Made by a program: the position numbers and the translations under genes
Source: Gracilaria caudata
Taxonomy: Eukaryota; Rhodophyta; Florideophyceae; Gracilariales; Gracilariaceae
Assembly: GCA_030374735.1 (NCBI GenBank)
Contig: JASCIV010000012.1
Location: forward strand, 21,150-85,149
Length of the DNA stretch: 64,000 nt
Direction of reading: 5' to 3'
Shown here: positions 44,986 to 57,463 of the stretch, piece after piece
How the letters are laid out: each line of letters starts with the position of its first letter
Numbering within the stretch: position 1 is the stretch's first letter
The notes under the pieces: generated by a model
Seen by the model: only the letters and a program-made list of their open reading frames with translations
Told to the model about the DNA's origin: nothing
Databases searched by the model: none

Positions 44986-46393
44986 ATGTCCAGCTCCCAC
45001 CACCCCAGCGCTTTTTGCAATTCGCCGCCACCTCCGCGATATCCTCCGTCTTCGACGGCCCGTATTGCAGCGTCCAATCCACCGGTCTTCCGTTCTGTGT
45101 CGTTGCCCCAGCATTCGGGTTATCCGCCGGCTTCTGCCGGAGACAGTGATCGCCCAGCTCAGGCTGCTGGTCCCGCGCCCGTATGGGATTGGTTCAACGC
45201 GAAACTGCCGGAGATTCTTGGTGGATGGCCAACACTTGGCACTCTTCGCATCCGTGATCTAAACCGCCATAGCGGCATCTTTGCTCGAACGCCATGGATG
45301 GATGTGCAGGCTGTTTGCGACACCGCACTGGTGGACTCGTATGCCGTTGACGGTCTCCTCCCTGGTGGGCTTCCCGTAGACGTGACCCGTTCGTGGGACT
45401 GACTCGCCCGCGTTGCGGTCCATCATAGCTGCCTATTCGTGGGCAGAGACGAGACACGACAGTTCGCACAGAACGAGATAGCCCGTATCGGGTATGCGCG
45501 ACATTTCAATGCGCCCAACAGCACGGTGTTCCGTCTTCTTACGGCTTCGACGTGGCACGCTACGGAACGTTCGGCGAAGTGGGATACGGTGACCGATTAG
45601 CCGGCGCGCTCGATGAGATTGACCGCTATGTGGATATTGTGCAGCCCCATTAGGATCTGATCTTGTGGGCACATCGCATATTGCGAGCCGAATTCCGGTA
45701 TCTACGCCGTCCGATACGGTCACGCTTCTTCGAAGGCCTCAGAAAGGAGAGGAAATGGCGCTCCCGCTTTGGAGCCCTGGTACCGTACCAGTGTACCGAA
45801 GCTGAGCGGATTGCGCTACACTCCCATCGTGGGCGATACGTGCCGCTTCCAGCATTCTGGCCTGCGGTCGAGGTCCCGCGTGGTTGTCACGTCGAGCTCC
45901 CGCCCTGTCTCACGTATGTGGGCTCGTACTCCATGAATAATCCGCCGCGCGGCCTTTGGAGCATCTTGGCCACTGAGTGGACTGTCCGCGTTGCGGCGTT
46001 CCTCCTACTGGAGACATATGACGCCTACCTGCTCTGGTATGTCCCAGAAATGATCCGAAATTCGATCCGCAACTTGGATCTTCCGAAGCACTCAGCTCAG
46101 TACGTAACGCGCACGAAGCCATCGGAATGGTCGACGCAATGGACCAGATCGATTAGAACACTGTGCCCGCCAGTCAGGTTTCGGAGGGTGTCCGCCGTGC
46201 GGGTGACCAGTCTCCCGGACGCGATGTTCACGCTGGAAAACTCGTATATTTTGACCCGTGGAATTACGAGGTCGTCACGGCCGATGAAGCGGGAGAGCGA
46301 CGTCAAGAGGATCGGACTATTCCGCAAGACCACCCTCGTGACTTCATCTATGTTGACGACGATGGCGAAGACCTCAACGAGGCAAAGGTATGA
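44986..46393 (+). pseudogene. Antisense ORF of the ambisense LTR element
   Basis: + strand protein opposite to gag. It starts at ATG 44986 (MSSSHHPSAF, Pro-rich) and continues with VWDWFNAKLPEILGGWPTLG to a stop at 45402. Coherent segments follow in shifted frames: GFDVARYGTFGEVGYGDRLA near 45545, WAHRILRAEFRYL near 45665, EVPRGCHVELPPCLTYVGSY near 45870, and KLVYFDPWNYEVVTADEAGE at 46240-46300. Tryptophans and balanced composition argue that this strand was coding. Function unknown. Antisense ORFs before the 3' LTR are known in some plant gypsy elements; the comparison is positional only. Confidence 0.5.
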
Positions 46394-46439
46394 CGTTTCG
46401 GGAACACGTCCCCGTTTAGCGGCTGTTAACGAGTCATAC

Positions 46440-48260
46440 TGAGGTATGATTTGCGCGATATCCCGTATGGGCAATAGAAAATTCGGAGCGATGTGTCCAG
46501 GCCTGTAACACGTATGACAAATCAGAGTGCGAAGAAGATCCGCGTTCGGCGGCCGACGTTCCTGCCGTGGAGGATACGGGTCCCTCCAACCAGGACGCTG
46601 ATTGCGATAACCGCCAGCATGCGGCACGCGCAAAGCCGGGACATGATTGCCGTCGTACAGAGCGGCATCCGAACATTCGGTAGACTGCTCCAACGTGGAG
46701 GGGAGCTCCGAAGTCGGTATAGACGAATTGCTTTGAAACAACTGCAAGTTGTCATATCCCTGTGGGGCTGAACCTCGAGAAAGAGGCAAAGATGAGTCCC
46801 GCTCCTCCAAGGGGAAGACGCCAAGACGGCGCGTTGGCGATTTGACTCCCGCATCAACCTCCGCTTGGGCAAAGTGCACGAGTTCCAGACACGAGATCCG
46901 GCGATGATTCTCCCGATATCGGGCAACGAGTGTCCTAATGGACGGGTGCAAGCCATCGATGAACATGGTACATCGCTCGGCCACAGAGTGGAAATTTCCA
47001 CAGCAGTGAAAAGCCTTATTGAGGCGCGAAGAATAGACAGTTTCCGACTCGTCGGTTTTTGTCCCGTGTCCCTCAACGAGAGGATTGCGCCTGTATGGAA
47101 TTGCCAGTTGCGTAGGACCGGAGCAGGTACTGGATGGCTTCCGGCCAGCAGCACACTCCTCCTTCCGAGGCACGAGTCGAACCGCGGACCGAATTGAACT
47201 GGTTCTCGGTTACGCCCATTAAGAGATACGGCAGCGCGATATATGCTTGCTCTTCTCTCATTCGATGAGTGTTCGCTTCCGCTACGAAGCGGCTTAGAAA
47301 GTCCAGAACCATGATTGGATCTTCCCCCGAGAACCTGTAGGGCTTGAGCATCAGTTCCATTTCTTTTACATGGCGTCGCACACTTCCTTTCCCACGTGGG
47401 GTCTCCTGAGGCGTAGCGTCCTCCAGCTGGTAGTACCGGCACGATAGCAACTTCCGATACAATAGGTTGGTCGGCTTCAACTCCTTCAGCCCGAGATATC
47501 TCCGTCCCTTTGTAAGGCCTGGTGCAGCCCCTTGTGTGGCGACAGTAGCCCGAGAACGGGAAGAGCGATGCCGACGCGGTTCATTGTCGCTGTCCGACGC
47601 CTCGGCCTCTTCAGAGGATGAAGAAGATCAGTCGAGCTCAACTTTGACCTTCTTCCTTCTAGCCGGACGGTCCGGCGAAGCGCGTCGCGAGTGCCGAGAA
47701 CGTTCGGAAACCGGAGCTTCCGGCACAGCAACGTCAGCAAGCCGAGTTTGCTCGACCTTCTCGAGACGGGCCGCCAAGCGGTTAAGGCGTTCAACAGCCG
47801 GCGCGTGCAGGTGAGCCGACACCTCTCGGTCTTCCATGATCTGGTTGACATCAGACCTTAAAAAACGGACATCTTGCGATACATCCCGATCATCGGCAGC
47901 GTACAATTTCTGTCGAAGCTCGGTCAAGTCCTGGTTGAGCATGACCTGCGAATTCTGCAGGATTCTGATCTGCGCCTCCAGTTCCTGAATAGTAGGCTCG
48001 TCGGACCTCGACGTCCGAGCATCAGCCGCATTGGCGGGTTTCGCCACAGCCGCAGATTCAGCGGGTCCACGAGCTGGTGGGAGACCGTTATCGGAACGGA
48101 CACTCCGTGAAGCCGGATATGATTTATCCACACCTGGGACGTCCAAGACGTCCTTGGGAAGCGGCGGTAGCGACTGTGGAAAGCCGGAAGAACCCGGAGG
48201 GCCGGCCGGGCCGGGCACAGAAGCTGCCTTCGAGCGACCGTCTTTACGGCGAGACGACAT
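46440..48260 (-). pseudogene. Gag of the ambisense LTR element
   Basis: ATG at 48260 (MSSRRKDGRS), Pro/Gly-rich start, then a coiled coil (IQELEAQIRILQNSQVMLNQ). An in-frame TGA at 47628-47630 is followed in the same frame by an acidic Ser stretch and the capsid-like block MLKPYRFSGEDPIMVLDFLS. A frameshift near 47080 leads to SRLNKAFHCCGNFHS and TMFIDGLHPSIRTLVARY. A zinc knuckle CHTCYRPGHIAPNF ends it, with the last Cys replaced by Phe. This layout fits Ty3/gypsy-type gags known from protists. Minus-strand reading beyond 46440 is antisense to the other ORF. Confidence 0.78.
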
Positions 48261-48433
48261 TGTTCTCCGACGAGTTCGGCCACGTAGTAAATCAGAACGA
48301 CTCCCAATTAAACGGGCAATAGAACAAACCGTAAAAACGAATTCTTCCAACGACTGGGCACCAAACAACGCGCAGGGACCCAAAGAACGTGAGCAATCAG
48401 AGAGATAAGCCGATTCTAAGTCGGGAGACTACT

Positions 48434-49294
48434 TGTGGTGCAAAACCACTATGGCGGAGACGAAAGCCGCCTCGCGGAAGAGATGCACCCAAGGTTTCCG
48501 GCCTTGCTCCCGTGAGGAGCAGGTCAGCGGTAAAGCCCTCCAGTAGGTTCCGGGCGAAGCCGGGCGTAAATGCGGGGGACACCGTACCACGGTGTAGCCG
48601 GACGAAAAGAGGGGCGCATCGGCGATACCAAACCGACGATGTCGGGCGATCGACACTGCTGTGCAGTATCCGTAATCACGGAAATGATGAAAACGATCAG
48701 CGAAAGAGCCGCACTAGCGGAGTACAGACTCGTGTGAGCGGGAATATGTCCCGTGACAATGGGTCCAATCCTGAATATCAGGCCAGAGTACCAAGAGCCG
48801 TATGACGAAAATAATAACAAGAAGACAAAGAAACAAGTAAAGAAAAGGCCGTAACAACTAATCAAGTAGCTCTTCAGTTGTAGAGGTGGTTGGCTTCTCC
48901 GTATCACGACGTCACTCCCCGCGATGGGACTAGATCCGTGCGCAAACGGCAACAAGTCAGAGCCAAAGTCTCCTGGGAAGTTTACTTCCGCTTACAGTGG
49001 CAGGGGTCCTGCCACTATATATGCCGCTAACATAAATATCAAGAAAATATCTAAGTCATCCGGCACTGCAGGCAATTACACCACACGTGCAATCTTGCCG
49101 TCCCTTGCCACGGCGCATGCGCCAATGCGGCCTATTGCACACGTGTGCAATGCACACTGCCCTTCATAGGGAAGTCCTAAATGTGGGCTAAATAGCCGAT
49201 AGCCTCTCATAATACGAATGTGTTCGACAGGAAACGGATCAAACCATATGACTGGCATTCGCGAATATATCCCACAAGGGCATTTTGCACTAAA
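48434..49294 (-). repeat. LTR of the ambisense element (5' LTR by element orientation)
   Basis: 861 bp, followed by the CTGGG duplication. Ends AAA where the other copy ends ACA. Confidence 0.92.
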
Positions 49295-49299
49295 CTGGG

Positions 49300-50451
49300 T
49301 TGTAGCCACCCGCGTCATTTTCCTGTGTTTGTCACAATATGACGTCGTCATATAGGATGCCAATAGCGCACTTAAACGATAAGGTGATCATGCGCGCACC
49401 ATTTTGCTTCACAACGTAGAAATCGTATTCTACTCAACTGCATGCATTCCAATTCATTTCCTACCGGGACTCCACCCGTGATGGTGGGCATTATCTACGA
49501 CGCACAATTATTCCGAAGAACATTACTCATACTCTCAATGAAGCGAGTGACATATGAATTGCACGGAGACATTCCAGTTTTGATGCTCACAAAAAAACTT
49601 CAACTAGTTCTTCCAATAAGACTAAAATTTTCAGAGGTCTCGTTGAATGCAGAAAGTCCATTATCCTCCATTTCGACGGTACCAGAGTCAAACGCAAGAG
49701 TTGGGCAAGAAAGGTGTAATAACGTCAACGTCTGTTCATCCCGAATGATGTAAAATCTACGACAAGCACAGACAGGAAATGCAGAGACCTGAACTATGCC
49801 ATGTTTGAAGCCGTTTTCGAAAGTTACAGATCACAATGTTGTCAATGATGACAGTTAAGAACCATTGATCTTTGAAATAGCTGTCTAAGTAGCAGCGTAT
49901 CATATTAATGGTGAATTTAAACGTATTACTAATGTTATATTACTATCTAAAATATCGATAATAAAAGACGTGCTAATCGAGATTCTCCCTTTTCTTTGTT
50001 TATAGACTGATTTGAAGAGAGGATCACAATTAAAGCACGTAAGTGGCGATAAACTTTCAAGTAAGAGCAAGAGCGGAGAGAGACTTCCGCATGAACTCCG
50101 CTTGAGAATTATGTTGAGCACAATTGCACTTTGCCAGTCGAGACCGCTGTATACTCATCACCAAAAGATTGTTTCACGTAATCCAGATAGCGATTCATGT
50201 ACATTTTCTAAATCATTAACTCAAGTTTAGTCGTTTGAACTGTTCGATTCAAATTCAATCGTTTTCTAATGAAAGGCTACAGTCCAGAATTAAATAATAT
50301 TAACTGCTGAGTGCCACCACTCTATTCCAATTTGTCGCTGCGTCGTTTACTTCATGCTCAACAAAGGCTCAAAATATCAAGAGTGGCTTCAGTAAATTAA
50401 ACATCAACTTAAAATCGAAAAATGAACGAAAAAAAGATGCAGCATATTATG
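49300..50451. other. AT-rich flank without a recognised gene
   Basis: Between the ambisense element and Copia-2. Short ORFs at 49442-49753 and 50012-50230 show no domain. Confidence 0.45.
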
Positions 50452-50456
50452 CTAGT

Positions 50457-50789
50457 TGACTTAAAGCAGAAGATGAGAGCTGGCTTATGTTGTTCAAGCC
50501 GCTGCTCTCTAGACGTTTACTTAAATAATGATCAATTCTAATACGCATATGTGGCGTGACAATGTCCTTGTAGACGCATATTTGACATTGTCAGTAATTA
50601 AGAATGCCATAGAAAATACCAGTAGCTCATAAACCTATTATGAAGATGAGGACAGTTACTAGTGCCATGACGAGGACGCATCTTAACCAAATCTGTTTGC
50701 AGGCTCACCATCTAACCTGGCCTAGTGTTAGTCAGCAAGAATTGCTGCCATCGACGGTGATCCTGAGCGGCACCATGCATCCTCATCGA
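50457..50789 (-). repeat. Copia-2 3' LTR
   Basis: 333 bp, closely matching 54882-55214. Confidence 0.9.
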
Positions 50790-50809
50790 CTCCCCGTCTT
50801 GTCTGGTAT

Positions 50810-51800
50810 CTCATCATTCGATTCGCAGACACCAAGCTTTGATCTATGAGCATGAAAAAGATGCCTCTGCCACGGTTTTGTCATAATATCAGCAGTCATC
50901 TCCGCAGTCGGCACAAACTCAACACGCACAACATCTGAATCAATCAAGTCCTTCACATAATTTCCTCGTATTGCAACATGCTTTGCTCCCCTTATACCGT
51001 CCTGAGACCAGCAGATTGCTCCTTGGTTGTCCTGAAATAGCACAGGCGGTTTCTAAGGTTCACAGTTCAAACCAGAAAGTAGATGACGCATCCAGACGAT
51101 CGTCTTACAAAACTTCGCTGGCGGCCACGAACTGAGCCTGGGATGTAGATAGGGAAACAACAGATCGTTTCATTGACTTCCACGCCACTGTGAAACCATT
51201 CATCATCACTACAAATCCGGTAGTAGACTTTCTAGTGGCCTTGTCCAAACCCCAATCAGCATCAGCATATGCAATAAGCGTCTCCTCCGTTATTCCCAGT
51301 CTCAAACCGAGCTTCTTTGTTCCCATCAAGTATCTCAACACCCGCTTTCCACCTTGGTAATGACATGACTTCGGCGAACTAGTTCTGCGACAGAGTAGCG
51401 TGACAGCAATGTTAATGTCGGGCCTGGTTCGAGTTGCTAAGAATAGCAGACAACCCATTAACTCAGTAAATTGCTTCTTGTCAGCATCATCATGAGAACG
51501 GGTTTTCTCATCGCACAAAACAGACATAGGGGTAGCCACAGGTTTTCATTGGTCCATTCCAAAGCGCTGCAAAAGTTCGACAATGTAGTGCTCCTGGTGA
51601 AGCAAAGCCATACTACCTTGATGTTGGAAGCAAACACTCAAAAACTTAGAGATTCTGCCCAAATCTTTGGCATCTAGATGTTCTCCAATCTCAGTTTTGG
51701 CCTTTTCGATGTTATGCTGAGTTGAGTAATGATTATATCGTCGACATAGATCATGAGCCAAACATCGCCGCGGACAAAAAGACACTCATCTGCCAATAAT
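50810..51800 (-). pseudogene. Copia-2 RT C-terminus and RNase H
   Basis: Frames change near 51800, 51715, 51540 and 51100. RT tail has HLDAKDLGRISKFLSVCFQ. RNase H has AYADADWGLDKATRKSTTGF, VAWKSMKRSVVSLSTSQAQF (Glu of STxEAE replaced by Gln) and FQDNQGAICWSQDG. The tail DIMTKPWQRHLFH closes pol just before the purine tract. Confidence 0.9.
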
Positions 51801-51832
51801 AAAGCAAATCCAATCTTCCTCATCACTGCACA

Positions 51833-54805
51833 CTATTTCTGAGAACATTGACGCGGCGCTTGCTTCAAGCCGTAAAGGCTTTTCTGCAACTTGAGAACTT
51901 CATTCTGCTTGCAAAGCCTTAGTCCCTTCGGTGGTGGTATGTAAACTGTCTCTGGCATGTCGCCGTGAAGGAATGCAGTCTTGATGTCCATTTGATCAAT
52001 AAAAAGCCCCTTCTGAACCGCGACACTCAACACCAGGCGTACAGTATTAAAGTCGATAACGGGTGCATAGGTCCGTTCTACAGGTCCCTGCATAAATCCT
52101 CGGACCACCAACCTCGTCTTGTACCTCACTGTTTTTCCATCAGAGTTCTTCTTACGCAAAAACACCATGCGACTCTCGATTGGATTTATATCAGGAGTTC
52201 TCTTTTGTACAACCCAGGTTTGATGAGCGTGCAAGGATGTTATCTCTTCAGTTATGGCTTCCTTCCAGTTATCTGCATCTGGCATTCGAAGAGCTTGAAA
52301 CACATTGCCAAGAGTTTCCAGCTCAGCCATCATTGCACTTTCAGGTTGTAGGCGATCAGGCTGGCGTCGATTCCTGCTCGGATAGTGCGGTGGCTCTGAG
52401 TCTGGGGCTTCCTGCTCAGAGGAACGATTCTCTTTATCGGACGAGGCATATCCATCTCGCACAGTTCTGTAGGTAGAAGGCTTGTCAGGGTAAGGTGTGA
52501 GCGCTTCCAACCATTCGTCCGAATTCGCTAAAGAGTTCTCTTCTTCATTCACAGATACTTCTTCTTGCTTAGTGCCTCCCATATCTGCTCCAATTTCTTC
52601 CGATTCCTCGATTCCATTTCCAGATCCATCAGTCCCTTCATGATCTGATTCTTCATCTTGAAACCACTGCTTCCAAGGAAAAGATTCTTCGTCGATCAAA
52701 ACATTCCTAGAAAGCACCACTGACTGAGTTTCTCTCACCCAAACCTTGTACTGACTATTTTCCTGACAGCCAATGATAATAACTTCCATACTCTTCTTCT
52801 CTAGCTTCTTGCGCTGCTGTTTTGGAATGTGCACCCACGCGTGACAACCAAAAATACGCAGGTGCTCAATGCGTGGTTTACGACCAGTGAAGAGTTCAAA
52901 ACTGGTCACCTTCCTCTCAGTAGGACAGAAGAGACGGCTGCGTAGATCTGCTGCATGGGTTACAGCCTCTGCCCAGAATGTTTTTGGAAGTCCGGCATGT
53001 ATCAATAACGACCTTGCACATTCAACAATAGTCCGATTGGTTCTTTCAGCTACACCATTTTCGTTTGGTTCGTAGGCTGAAGATGGCTTCCAGTCAATGC
53101 CCTTCCGGGAGAGGTATCTCTCCAATGCCCTGTACTCTCCTCCGCGGTCCGATCTCAGATGCTGAATCTTACACATCGCCTGACGTTCTGCCCATACCTC
53201 GTAGTACTTGAAAGACTCCGCTACATCACTCTTCCTTGCAATTGGCTTAATGACCACGTAAACCTAGAAATCGTCTTTAAACGAGACGTAGTATCGCGAT
53301 TCTCCTAGGGACTCTGTACTCATTGGGCCACAGACATCACTGTGGATAACGCCACCAACATGTTTGGCTCTTGATGGGTTTCGATGATGCCTACAGCGCG
53401 ACTGCTTCGCTCTGGCACAGACTGTACAGATACTTTTTGAGTACGAATTCGACCGAAAGGGCTGTACAGCATTTGATCGTATGAGATCATTCACATTGTA
53501 CTGGACTGAATGACCCAACCGTGCATGCCAGAGTTTGTCACTCAACTTCTCCCGTGCGACGTGAGCAGATTCAGTACGGCTCCAATTCGTTAGAACACCT
53601 TCAATCACGTTAAGTCCATGTTCTCTACGAGCTTGAATCGTGAGAGCCCCATCCTTGATCCCGGAACATCCCTTTCTCCCGAAACGCAGAGACATCCCAT
53701 CATCACAGAGTGCTGAACATGAGAGCAGCACATCACTCATTTCAGGAATGAGCAAAACGTTCAGCAGTTTGATTTCATGTTGGTAGGCATCCTTTCCACA
53801 TCGAACTGTAGCCATCAAGGTTGCATCTCCAATATGGCTTGATCCTACAGTTCCTGAGTCTCCAAGAATAACAGTACGCTTAAGAATTTGCCGAATGTTC
53901 TGCAGTAGGGACTCATCGTTCACGATGTGCTGCCTTGCGCCAGAGTCCAAAATAACTCTTTGAGAAGTTTGGGCAGCTCTGGCCATAAGAAAATATGCCT
54001 GTTTGGCAACGCTCTGCTTCTCAGCTCTTCCATCGTCAGCGAAAGATCCAAAGTGTAGACCCTTCTCATCCTTTTCCGGACAGTACTTGGCAATGTGTCC
54101 CTTCTTTCCACAACGGAAACATGTACGTGACTCCTTCTTACCGGCATTACTCCTCGGCTTTGATCGATGAAAAGCCTGTAACGCTTGCAACGTGCGACGG
54201 TTAGTGCCCCTATGGGCTCCAGAGAATTCTCGTTCGTCGTACTCCTGTAGCATGCGGGACGTCACTGTTTCCCAAGTCAAATTAGCATCAATAGTTTGCA
54301 GAGCTGCCACTGTGTCTCCATAAACCGAAGCGTTCTTATCACCAAAGGACGCAAGAAACATGGCAATTTGCAGCTCCTCATTTAATGCAGTACCCATTCC
54401 GTCCAATCTGTTGAAAATCTCCTCAAACTCGTCGATGTAATCCTGCATTGACTGATTACTGTAGCGGATACGAGTGAGGCGGGTCTGCAGTTGAACTCTC
54501 GTCACGACATTAGATACAGCATATCTGTCCTGAAGTTTCTTCCACATCACATAGGGATTGCCAGTGTCCGTCAGTACCAAACGCAGGGGTTTGTCGCCTA
54601 GATCCTGCATTATGATTGCCCTAGCAGTGGCAATCCGATCTGAGTCTCCTTGCGAAAGCGAGCCTCCGGAGCTTGCCACAACGTCCTGGTTCACAAATCG
54701 CGAAACCTTCTCGGCATCCAATGTCGCCAATGTGCGCGCCTTTCAAAGAAGAAAGTCTTCTCCTGACTTTCCGTAGAGTTTATGAATTCTCTTGGAGTCT
54801 TCCAT
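51833..54805 (-). pseudogene. Copia-2 gag-protease-integrase-RT polyprotein
   Basis: One frame from ATG 54805 (MEDSKRIHKLYGKSG) to 51833, with two in-frame stops: TGA at 54743 where Trp is expected and TAG at 53264. Gag ends in the zinc knuckle CFRCGKKGHIAKYC. Protease has ILDSGARQHIVND. The pre-integrase block is LWHARLGHS with CTVCARAKQSRC. The integrase D-D-E residues are in HSDVCGPM, LRSDRGGEY and NENGVAERTNRT. RT has TYAPVIDFNTVRLVLS, DQMDIKTAFLHGDMPE and SLYGLKQAPRQ, where the frame is lost. IYVDDIII, the YxDD box, lies at about 51735-51760. Very well preserved overall. Confidence 0.93.
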
Positions 54806-54869
54806 GTCTTCAAGCTGAGCAAGGACTGATGGTAGAACCGACAAACTGTGATGAGTTGCATGGCAGGGT

Positions 54870-54883
54870 CTGGGCCCATAACC
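54870..54883 (-). other. Primer-binding site matching the initiator tRNA-Met anticodon arm
   Basis: On the minus strand GGTTATGGGCCCAG directly follows the 5' LTR. It is complementary to CTGGGCCCATAACC, the anticodon arm of eukaryotic initiator tRNA-Met (known sequence). This is the half-tRNA priming used by Drosophila copia. Confidence 0.8.
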
Positions 54884-55214
54884 ACTTAAAGCAGAAGATG
54901 AGAGCTGGCTTCTGTTGTTCAAGCCGCTGCTCTCTAGACGTTTACTTAAATAATGATCAATTCTAATACGCATATGTGGCGTGACAATGTCCTTGTAGAG
55001 GCATATTTGACATTGTCAGTAATTAAGAATGCCATAGAAAATACCAGTAGCTCATAAACCTATTATGACGATGAGGACCGTTACTAGTGCCATGACGAGG
55101 ACGCATCTTAACCAAATCTGTTTGCAGGCTCACCATCTGACCTTACCTATTGTTAGTCAGCAAGAATTGCTGCCATCGACGGTGATCCTGAGTGGCACCA
55201 TGCACCATCATCAA
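54882..55214 (-). repeat. Copia-2 5' LTR
   Basis: 333 bp, closely matching 50457-50789. Confidence 0.9.
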
Positions 55215-55219
55215 CTAGT

Positions 55220-56010
55220 TGATATCAACAGATAAGAAATTTTGTCATAGAACTTATCATGGGCTGAAACCTGCTTTCTGAGATGCAGACTAAAGTGCTT
55301 TTTGTCAACTTCCCTCACCCAAAATGGATACTCTCCGCGAACATTTCTTAATATCATAGGCTCGTTGACTCCTACAGAGTATATTGCTGTTGAGCTTTCG
55401 GCCTACTCTGAGAATAAGTACTTTTTGTACAGAGTGAGATCTGTTTTTGAATGAAACCCACAATGCTAACAGTCGAGAGTTTCAAACTAAAACAATTAGC
55501 AGCTTCGGTGGCTAACGGAGGGGAAATGGTGAACCTGTAACGTCGAATGATGCTTCTTTCGTTTGAGGGAGAAGCTGGCTATCGGTAGTTTAACTTCATT
55601 CACGGGGATCCAAGGTTGAGAACAGGATCTCAATACTTCCGAATGCAGTGTCCTATACAGAATAGGCATTTTGAGTACAGTTGTAAAACACATCTGTTGA
55701 TACAGAGGCTTAGTTTAAGCTTCTGTGTGGTAGACTATGTATACCTACCATGGACGATTTGAAATGGCCGCTTCAAAAGGCTTAGGATTTGCAGATTCTC
55801 CTGTTCAGCGCTTTTGTGAGTGTATGAAATACTTCTCCTGAATTTCTATTTGGAGCATGCCCTTAAACGGAAACACACCATAGATTTGAATGGAAGTCGG
55901 CAAACAGATTTTGGCAAATTTCAATAGCTCAAGAATTGCATTCATGCTGACAGAACCTTAGCACTAGCAGAATTTTGTTACACAGAAAAGCTTGCTTTTG
56001 CACATTTACA
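55220..56010. other. AT-rich region without a recognised gene
   Basis: Right flank of Copia-2. No repeats or ORFs with domains. Confidence 0.45.
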
Positions 56011-56632
56011 CACTGCGTGGTAAAATGTTTAGTGAAGTAATAGATTTAGTCGTTCACTACACTGGAATTAGTGGATTATTATTCCACTAAACTATAGCAG
56101 TACGTTACAAATGGAATCAATACTTTGCGATTGGATTTAGCGGTACCTTATCCGTAAAATTCAATCAAGGATTCTAGTGGATCAGTAAATACAGACCCAC
56201 TAAAACCACCAAAAACCAGTGGTGCAAAACACCAATAGAAGTTTAGTCGTTTCTTAACTATTTTCAGTGTTGCAGTACTTCTATAATGCGGATAAGGATT
56301 ATAACTGTACCAGGGGCTGGAGCGATTTTTATCTGCACGTCATCCTTAGAGAAGGCAGCCCAGTGCACCAGTCTGTGAAATGCGCTGACTTTGTAAACTG
56401 CAGATATCTGCGCGTGGAGCCCATAAAATCAGTTATTCGCTAAGGTGGGTTGATCTGGTGGGTTGATCTAGTTCGTCGTTTGGTTAAGTCGAAGCGAGAG
56501 GTCCCGGGTTCGAACCTCAAGGATGTCTAGACAAAAAATAAAGAACAACATTACGAAAAGTAAATTAGAGAAAAATCCAGAATATGACTTTTACATGTGT
56601 ACACGTGTGGCATGTGTACGTATCTCTGTGGC

Positions 56633-57285
56633 TGTAGCAATTGGGAATAATACTTAAAACTTACTTATGAAAAGTGTGAAACTTATGACACGATTGACAT
56701 GTGTTCAACTGAAACACACGTATTTCGCCGTGTTTATTCACTGCAATGAGGCCTATCACCCCTCTTGCTAGTCAGCACCCTGTTCGTGGGTAGGGAGGCT
56801 TTTGACGCACTCGTCTACTTTTCCTGGGTGAGATGCTTGACGCGAGAAGAAAAGATATCGGGGTGCGGTCTCGAACTCGCATTTAAATACGCACTCGACC
56901 CTTCGAACCCACGAATACAATGAGGGGTCACCAGCATCCACTAAAGTAAAGCATGCCATGCAAACAATGCACGCATATGCGGGAAAAAATATCTACTACT
57001 AGGTAATATCCCTGACATATCCTAGACATATCGCTTAATGACTCGTCCAAATTCCAACTTCAACAATTTGTCAAAATCCCTTGTTACAATTCTTGTCAAA
57101 TGTCTCACATGACATTTGGTCTTCCAACTTCCCACCATCATTTCCACCTTTCCGTAACTTGGAATTCCGTCAAATGGAATTTTGGTACTATTTCATGCAG
57201 TCCAAGAGAGCATTCGATCTAACATTGCTGTCAGATTTTTGCAACGAAAATAAATTTTAACTAAAAACATTAGTTAATTGTTACA
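56633..57285 (-). repeat. Chromovirus 3' LTR
   Basis: 653 bp, TGTAGC to TTACA on the + strand. Contains a 63-codon minus ORF (56959-56768) also present in the other LTR; probably non-coding. Confidence 0.93.
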
Positions 57286-57463
57286 AATACCCCCCCTTTA
57301 GAAAAAGATCGACCTCGATCTTTGTTTAAATCGTGTGTGGGATGAATGCAATGAGAAATGGAAATGGGACGTTCAGTTTGTTCATTCTCGGAGAGATTTT
57401 AACTTCAAAGACATCACTTGATTCCAACAGGTTGGGAAAACCTGCAACTTCTTCCACATCGCA

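Larger units (their letters stand above)
44048..49294 (-). mobile_element. LTR-bounded element with gag and antisense ORF, no recognised pol
   Basis: Two 861-862 bp direct repeats (44048-44909 and 48434-49294) are flanked by CTGGG at 44043-44047 and 49295-49299, a 5-bp target duplication. LTRs start TGTGGTGCAAAACC and end GCACTACA (left) or GCACTAAA (right). The gag runs on the minus strand from the right LTR. A purine tract on the minus strand (GAGGAAGAGA) abuts the left LTR, which therefore is the 3' LTR. No reverse transcriptase or integrase was recognised. The left interior instead encodes a + strand (antisense) ORF. Confidence 0.9.
50457..55214 (-). mobile_element. Copia-2: nearly complete Ty1/copia retrotransposon
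   Basis: Two ~333-bp LTRs (50457-50789 and 54882-55214) enclose gag, protease, integrase, RT and RNase H on the minus strand. CTAGT lies on both sides (50452-50456 and 55215-55219), and the shared flank can be extended to CTAGTTG, so the LTR edge is uncertain by 2 bp. A purine tract (AAGACGGGGAG, minus strand) precedes the 3' LTR. The primer-binding site adjoins the 5' LTR. A few stops and frameshifts inactivate it. Confidence 0.93.

Noticed and set aside
46097..46440. Minus-strand extension of gag after the zinc knuckle
   Set aside because: It mirrors the + strand antisense ORF, which reads more like a protein there.
56768..56959. 63-codon minus ORF in both chromovirus LTRs
   Set aside because: Present only because LTRs are duplicates; no domain and an LTR context.
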